Below, one piece after another: positions 13,843-16,648 of a stretch of 16,648 nt of DNA. The stretch is taken from contig CAZQNC010000021.1 of the NCBI GenBank assembly GCA_964594625.1, forward strand, positions 1-16,648, written 5' to 3'. Both the position numbers and the translations under genes were made by a program. Under the pieces are notes generated by a model. That model was not told the DNA's origin and did not search any database. It saw only the letters and a list, made by a program, of their open reading frames with translations. This DNA is from CAZESS01 sp964594625. Its GTDB lineage: Archaea; Thermoplasmatota; E2; UBA202; DSCA01. The first letter of the stretch is position 1. Every line of letters starts with the position of its first letter.

Positions 13843-14511
13843 TTAGTGCGTCGTTGCCTGGAAGTCAAAGGATATGGTGCCGGTGTGTGCGGTGAGTCCG
13901 TCCGGATTGCTGGGGACGTCGATGGATATCTGTACCCAGACGTAGTCGTCGTTTCCGTCTGCTGCGGGGGTGGCGTCCTCGGTGTAGCGTACCTCTGCGG
14001 TGCTGTCCCACGTGGTGGCGATGCTGGTGCCGCCCATGTTTGCCGGATTGCTGTTGCCGGCGGCGAGCGTCCATGCCGTGCCGTCACCCGGCGTCTGGTC
14101 GCCGTTGGATCCGTCCCACATGAACGTGCCTCCGCCGGCTGCGGTCGGGTCGCCGTGAAGCCAGATGTGCAGGTAGTCAGCGCCGCTGGTGGTGGCTACT
14201 TCTATGTCGGTTATGTCAACGCTGAAGTTTTCCTCGTTGACGATGGCGAAGGCTGCCGTGTAGGTCTTGTTGACGCCGGCCATCATCTCTCCGAAGTCGA
14301 GCTCTAGGGTGGTGTTGGTGGCATCGGCGCGCAGGACGCGCATGCCGTCGGTTGCGTTGTCTCCGCCGACGAAGCGGATGAACCCGTTGGATGGATGGTT
14401 TATGTTGTACGTGTAGCTCAGTTCTGCTCTGGCGTACTGGGTGGCGGCTACCGCGGAGACGGCGACGAGTGCTACGCCGACGATCAGCAGTTTTTTTCTC
14501 ATTCCATTCAT
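13843..14511 (-). CDS. Secreted TasA/camelysin-like candidate fibre subunit
   Basis: This 222-residue protein has a clear signal peptide: MRKK (4-7), a hydrophobic core, and a likely cleavage site after ARA (27-29), giving a mature N-terminus ELSYTYN. The mature part is predicted all-beta, with LELDFGEMMAGVNKTYTAAF (69-88) followed by AIVNEENFSVDITDIEV. This pattern recalls the TasA/camelysin and DUF1102-like proteins that are processed by SipW-like peptidases and polymerise outside the cell. The match is by pattern and context, not by alignment. Sequons NAT, NTT, NKT and NFS are present, and there is no membrane anchor. It is the first gene of the operon. The ATG at 14511 is chosen over ATG 14502 because GGAGG (14518-14522) is 6 nt upstream. 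A structured leader and a promoter with phased repeats precede it, as expected for a strongly regulated major subunit. Confidence 0.65.
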   Translation of the reverse strand: MNGMRKKLLIVGVALVAVSAVAATQYARAELSYTYNINHPSNGFIRFVGGDNATDGMRVLRADATNTTLELDFGEMMAGVNKTYTAAFAIVNEENFSVDITDIEVATTSGADYLHIWLHGDPTAAGGGTFMWDGSNGDQTPGDGTAWTLAAGNSNPANMGGTSIATTWDSTAEVRYTEDATPAADGNDDYVWVQISIDVPSNPDGLTAHTGTISFDFQATTH

Positions 14512-14517
14512 GGTTTT

Positions 14518-14522
14518 CCTCC
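14518..14522 (-). promoter_or_regulatory. Ribosome binding site of the TasA-like gene
   Basis: GGAGG on the minus strand lies 6 nt before the ATG at 14511. For the second in-frame ATG (14502) the spacing would be 15 nt, so the first is preferred. Confidence 0.7.
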
Positions 14523-14535
14523 ATGGTGTATACCC

Positions 14536-14566
14536 CTGGGGTGGGATTTTGGGTGTTCCGCCCCAG
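14536..14566 (-). promoter_or_regulatory. Hairpin in the 5' leader of the TasA-like gene
   Basis: In the transcript, CUGGGGCGG (14566-14558) can pair with CCACCCCAG (14544-14536): eight of nine pairs form, with one C-A mismatch, around a 13-nt loop. It ends about 14 nt before the ribosome binding site. It could protect the 5' end or affect translation. No known riboswitch class is recognised. Confidence 0.45.
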
Positions 14567-14588
14567 CCGTTGCGTGATGACGCCTTAT

Positions 14589-14617
14589 TAGCATCATGCT
14601 AGCAATTAGTAAGCAAT
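14589..14617. repeat. Three short direct repeats phased at 11 bp next to the TATA box
   Basis: TAGCA at 14589, TAGCA at 14600 and AAGCA at 14611 start exactly 11 bp apart, one helical turn. They immediately follow the minus-strand TATA box and cover the expected transcription start. The first also forms a TAGCAT-C-ATGCTA dyad (14589-14601). A further TAGCA lies upstream at 14661. This suits a regulator binding one face of the DNA; the response regulator encoded next door is the obvious candidate. Confidence 0.5.
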
Positions 14618-14628
14618 CTATATATAAA
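14618..14628 (-). promoter_or_regulatory. TATA box of the secreted-protein operon
   Basis: TTTATATATAG on the minus strand is the best TATA match in the 14512-14730 intergenic region. It predicts transcription start near 14595-14600 and a leader of about 85 nt, long for an archaeal gene, containing the phased repeats at its start and the hairpin. Confidence 0.65.
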
Positions 14629-14659
14629 CCGGTTACGAACGTGTCCTCAGTACGATAGA

Positions 14660-14700
14660 TTAGCAAAATTTATAATAATATAAATTAAATAAAACACATA
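14660..14700 (-). terminator. AT-rich tract downstream of the response regulator gene
   Basis: About 40 nt of nearly pure A/T lie between the stop of the winged-helix regulator (14731) and the fibre-operon TATA box. On the minus strand it includes several T-runs, such as TGTTTTATTTAATTT, fitting an archaeal U-tract terminator for the kinase-regulator transcript. It may also hold upstream regulator contacts. Confidence 0.4.
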
Positions 14701-14730
14701 ACCATACGCCACGCCACCTCCACCAGCCGG

Positions 14731-15441
14731 TCACTCAAGATACTTCCTTACATCCCGCAGCTTCTCCAGCAGCAATAGCCCCTTCTCTGTCGTCTTATAC
14801 ATATCCTTCTCCTCCACATGGTGAACAGACAAAAAATCGTTGTTCAGCAGAAACACGAGATATTTCTTAATCGTCTTAAAATTAAGGTTGGTTCGATACA
14901 CCAGCGTCGTCTTGTTAATGCCATGAATGGCCGCCGTCAGCATGTCCGCCAGGATAACCAGCGTCCCCCGACGCTTCCCCGGCATATGAAAGTCGGAAAG
15001 CACCGCCTCCTGACCCTGAAGAAACATGGTCATCTCAACGATGCGGCTGACGCTGTCAGCAAGCTTCTCCGTCTCCAGATCATCCTTGACAAGATAGTCA
15101 TGTATCCCCTGCTTCATCGCCGCCACGGCCACCTGCTCGTCTCCCTTCCCCGTCAGCATGATGACCGGCAGCTCTCTCCCCTCCCGCTTCATACTCTCCA
15201 GCACCTCCAGCCCGTCCATATCAGGCAGCAGATAATCAAGCACCACCACGTCATAGGCCTGCCTGCGCATGGCGTTCAAGCCCTCCCGGCCCGTAGATGC
15301 ATGCGCCACGGTCACATCTGCCTCAAGATGACGGTTCAACGAGATCCTCACCGCTTCGTAGTCATCTTCGGTATCCTCAATACAGAGCACCGATACCGTT
15401 TGCTCATCGCTCCCGCCACCGGTCTCACGCTCCCCCGCCAT
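14731..15441 (-). CDS. Response regulator with receiver and ArnR1-like winged-helix DNA-binding output
   Basis: This is a 236-residue protein. Residues ~15-135 form a receiver with acidic pocket Glu22-Asp23 (CIEDTEDD), phospho-acceptor Asp69 (VVVLDYLLPDMDG), Thr97 and Lys119. Residues ~156-236 form a winged helix beginning KRRGTLVILADMLTAAIHG, with a YRTNLNFKTIKKYLVFLL recognition region and a KTTEKGLLLLEKL tail, the pattern of the archaeal HTH_45 (ArnR1-like) family. It should bind DNA in a phosphorylation-dependent way. The frame extends upstream to 15774, but that stretch lies over the kinase gene and is not protein-like. The ATG at 15441 comes 1 nt after the kinase stop (TGAGATG), giving a classic kinase-regulator pair. 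The likely target is the fibre operon promoter 100-140 nt downstream of its stop. Confidence 0.88.
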   Translation of the reverse strand: MAGERETGGGSDEQTVSVLCIEDTEDDYEAVRISLNRHLEADVTVAHASTGREGLNAMRRQAYDVVVLDYLLPDMDGLEVLESMKREGRELPVIMLTGKGDEQVAVAAMKQGIHDYLVKDDLETEKLADSVSRIVEMTMFLQGQEAVLSDFHMPGKRRGTLVILADMLTAAIHGINKTTLVYRTNLNFKTIKKYLVFLLNNDFLSVHHVEEKDMYKTTEKGLLLLEKLRDVRKYLE

Positions 15442-15442
15442 C

Positions 15443-16363
15443 TCACACCGCCCCCTCAAGACGTTTCGGAATGGTAAAATAAAAGGTCGTTCCCACGCCC
15501 GGCGTGCTCTCAGCCCAGATACGGCCACCATGCGCCTCCACGATTTTCCTGCAGATCGCCAGCCCGGCCCCGGTGCCGCCATACCTCTCCCGGGGATGCA
15601 GCTGCGTGAAAATGCCAAAAATAGCATCAAGCTGCTGCTCCTCAATGCCGATACCGTTATCCCGGAAGCTGACACGATACGCGCCGTCCCGCTCAGCACA
15701 GGACACCTCGACCACCGGGCGGTCCTCCTCGTTGAACCTGACACCGTTGGCAATGAGATTCTTAAACAGTTCACCCATCAACATCCGCTGGCAGGTCACA
15801 ACGGGAAGACGGCGGGCCCGTACCTCCGCGTTGGAAGCATCAAGCAGGGCAGCAAGCTCCTCCCGGGCCCCAGCGACCAGCTCGTGCAAAGCCACCGGCT
15901 CAAACGCCATGTCCTCCCGGCCGATACGGGACAGCATCAGCAGGTCGTCAACAAGACCGCTCAGCCGCCGGGCCGCCCGATGCAGCCGCTCCACATAATC
16001 CCGCCCCTGCCCGTCAAGCCGGTCAACGTAATCCTCCAGCAAAAAATGGGTAAAAATACGGAGCGAGCGAAGCGGCTCCTTGAGCTCATGGGAAACCACG
16101 TACGTATAATCCCCCAGTTCCCGGTTGACCGCCTCCAGATCCTCCGTTTTCTCCCGCAGATCCCGCTCAAGCCGAACGTTTTTGCTGTACAATACGCCCG
16201 CCAGGACGAGCGCCGAAAGCGGCAAAAGGCCGACGGCGGACACGAAGCCAAACGTGCCCGTCAGCACCGCATGGACAAGCGCCAGGCCGGTGGTAACCGC
16301 CCCGATATACACCAGCAGGATGCTCCACGCATGTGTGAAAAGAAAACGCTTCGGGTCAGCCAT
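15443..16363 (-). CDS. Membrane-bound sensor histidine kinase
   Basis: This 306-residue protein has two membrane segments (~12-34 and ~38-60) joined by a very short loop, then a coiled-coil linker. The HisKA domain carries H-box VVSHELKEPLRS (89-100; His92). The HATPase_c domain has N-box ELFKNLIANGVRF (198-210), G1 DNGIGI (235-240) and G2 GGTGAGLAI (262-270). All boxes are intact, so it should autophosphorylate, unlike the two DHp-only proteins in this window. There is no extracellular sensor domain; sensing may occur in the membrane or through partners. The frame is open up to a TTG at 16456; I place the start at the ATG at 16363 because the extension is Trp/Arg-rich and lacks family likeness, but no strong ribosome binding site settles it. 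The cognate regulator follows after 1 nt. Confidence 0.9.
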   Translation of the reverse strand: MADPKRFLFTHAWSILLVYIGAVTTGLALVHAVLTGTFGFVSAVGLLPLSALVLAGVLYSKNVRLERDLREKTEDLEAVNRELGDYTYVVSHELKEPLRSLRIFTHFLLEDYVDRLDGQGRDYVERLHRAARRLSGLVDDLLMLSRIGREDMAFEPVALHELVAGAREELAALLDASNAEVRARRLPVVTCQRMLMGELFKNLIANGVRFNEEDRPVVEVSCAERDGAYRVSFRDNGIGIEEQQLDAIFGIFTQLHPRERYGGTGAGLAICRKIVEAHGGRIWAESTPGVGTTFYFTIPKRLEGAV

Positions 16364-16492
16364 GATATCCGCCTGATCCACGGTCCAACGACATCTCCAC
16401 ACCGATACGGGCTCGTACTGCCACTGACCACGCCGCTGCTGCCAGCCGCACCACAACCGCGCTCATCAATGACATCCGCACCCCATCGTAAA

Positions 16493-16500
16493 CTATATTA
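16493..16500 (-). promoter_or_regulatory. Candidate TATA box for the histidine kinase gene
   Basis: TAATATAG on the minus strand would start transcription near 16470, giving a leader of about 105 nt to the ATG at 16363. It would give a near-leaderless message if the TTG at 16456 were used. The length of the leader makes both start and promoter uncertain. Confidence 0.35.
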
Positions 16501-16611
16501 TGCCGCCGTTCTTATATTGTTTTCTATATTTTTCGCCTCCGCCATCACACGCCGCACGCCCGCCCGAAGTGGAAAAAATTTTTAAACGTAAGGCCATTTA
16601 CCCTCCGTAAA

Positions 16612-16623
16612 AGTATATATATC
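16612..16623 (+). promoter_or_regulatory. Candidate TATA box for a plus-strand gene beyond the window
   Basis: AGTATATATATC, with an A-rich stretch before it, lies 25-36 nt from the window end and points rightwards. A second TATA-like block, AATTTTTAAA (16577-16586), lies upstream. A gene divergent from the kinase probably starts just outside. Confidence 0.4.
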
Positions 16624-16648
16624 TAAAAGCAATATACAAACAACTCAG

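Larger units (their letters stand above)
16364..16648. other. Right-hand intergenic region with promoters in both directions
   Basis: No gene is seen in this 285-nt stretch. The GC-rich half (16364-16480) is probably the kinase leader or N-terminal extension. The other half is AT-rich with several TATA-like sequences. Nothing resembling a tRNA or a repeat array is present. Confidence 0.5.

Noticed and set aside
13782..14087. N-terminal extension of the second secreted protein
   Set aside because: It would overlap the TasA-like gene, is Pro/Thr/Arg-rich, and would bury the signal peptide that begins exactly at the ATG at 13781.
15530..16585. 351-codon plus-strand frame antisense to the histidine kinase
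   Set aside because: All kinase boxes are intact on the minus strand; the antisense product has no recognisable fold.
1..16648. tRNA, rRNA, CRISPR arrays, transposases or IS ends
   Set aside because: All gaps between genes were read; none holds a cloverleaf-like sequence, regularly spaced long repeats or transposase-like reading frames.

Overview
The window reads as the chromosome of a GC-rich archaeon. The evidence is the large subunit (DP2) of the archaea-specific DNA polymerase D, an archaellum/type IV pilus platform protein of the ArlJ/FlaJ kind, TATA-box promoters with short leaders or leaderless starts, KaiC-like ATPases, an archaeal-type signal peptidase, and a response regulator with an ArnR1-like winged helix. 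The lineage is probably euryarchaeal in the broad sense. A Thermoplasmatota-like group is my guess from protein style, and I cannot confirm it without a search.

Left part (1-3288, + strand): the C-terminal part of an ArlJ/PilC-type platform protein is followed by a separately promoted, tightly packed operon. It encodes a Roadblock/LC7 protein, a fusion of a degenerate KaiC-like domain with a small GTPase, and a second KaiC-like ATPase. Together these look like an MglA/MglB-style switch joined to KaiC-type ATPases next to a pilus machine.

Middle (3285-9715): thioredoxin reductase, an agmatinase-type ureohydrolase and a GNAT acetyltransferase, each on the minus strand with its own promoter. 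A divergent small PAS-plus-DHp protein (+ strand) follows, then the DP2 polymerase subunit (minus strand).

Right part (9742-16363, all minus strand, read from right to left): a complete membrane histidine kinase and a response regulator with a winged-helix output lie directly upstream of a promoter with helically phased short repeats. That promoter drives a secreted, possibly TasA-like, protein. Next come a second secreted glycoprotein-like protein, a very large signal peptidase I fused to an Ig-like domain and a polytopic membrane domain, a PRC-barrel/PAS/DHp protein without a kinase domain, and a single-domain CheY-like receiver. Most of these genes are joined by 1-4 nt junctions. The most economical reading is an extracellular fibre or matrix operon that carries its own processing peptidase and signalling proteins and is controlled by the adjacent two-component system.

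The two kinase-less PAS-DHp proteins (5757-6344 and 10131-11360) share a nearly identical H-box stretch at the DNA level. No tRNA, rRNA, CRISPR array, IS element or transposase was seen. Many start sites were moved inward from the longest open frame because of ribosome binding sites or domain boundaries; the reasons are given per gene.
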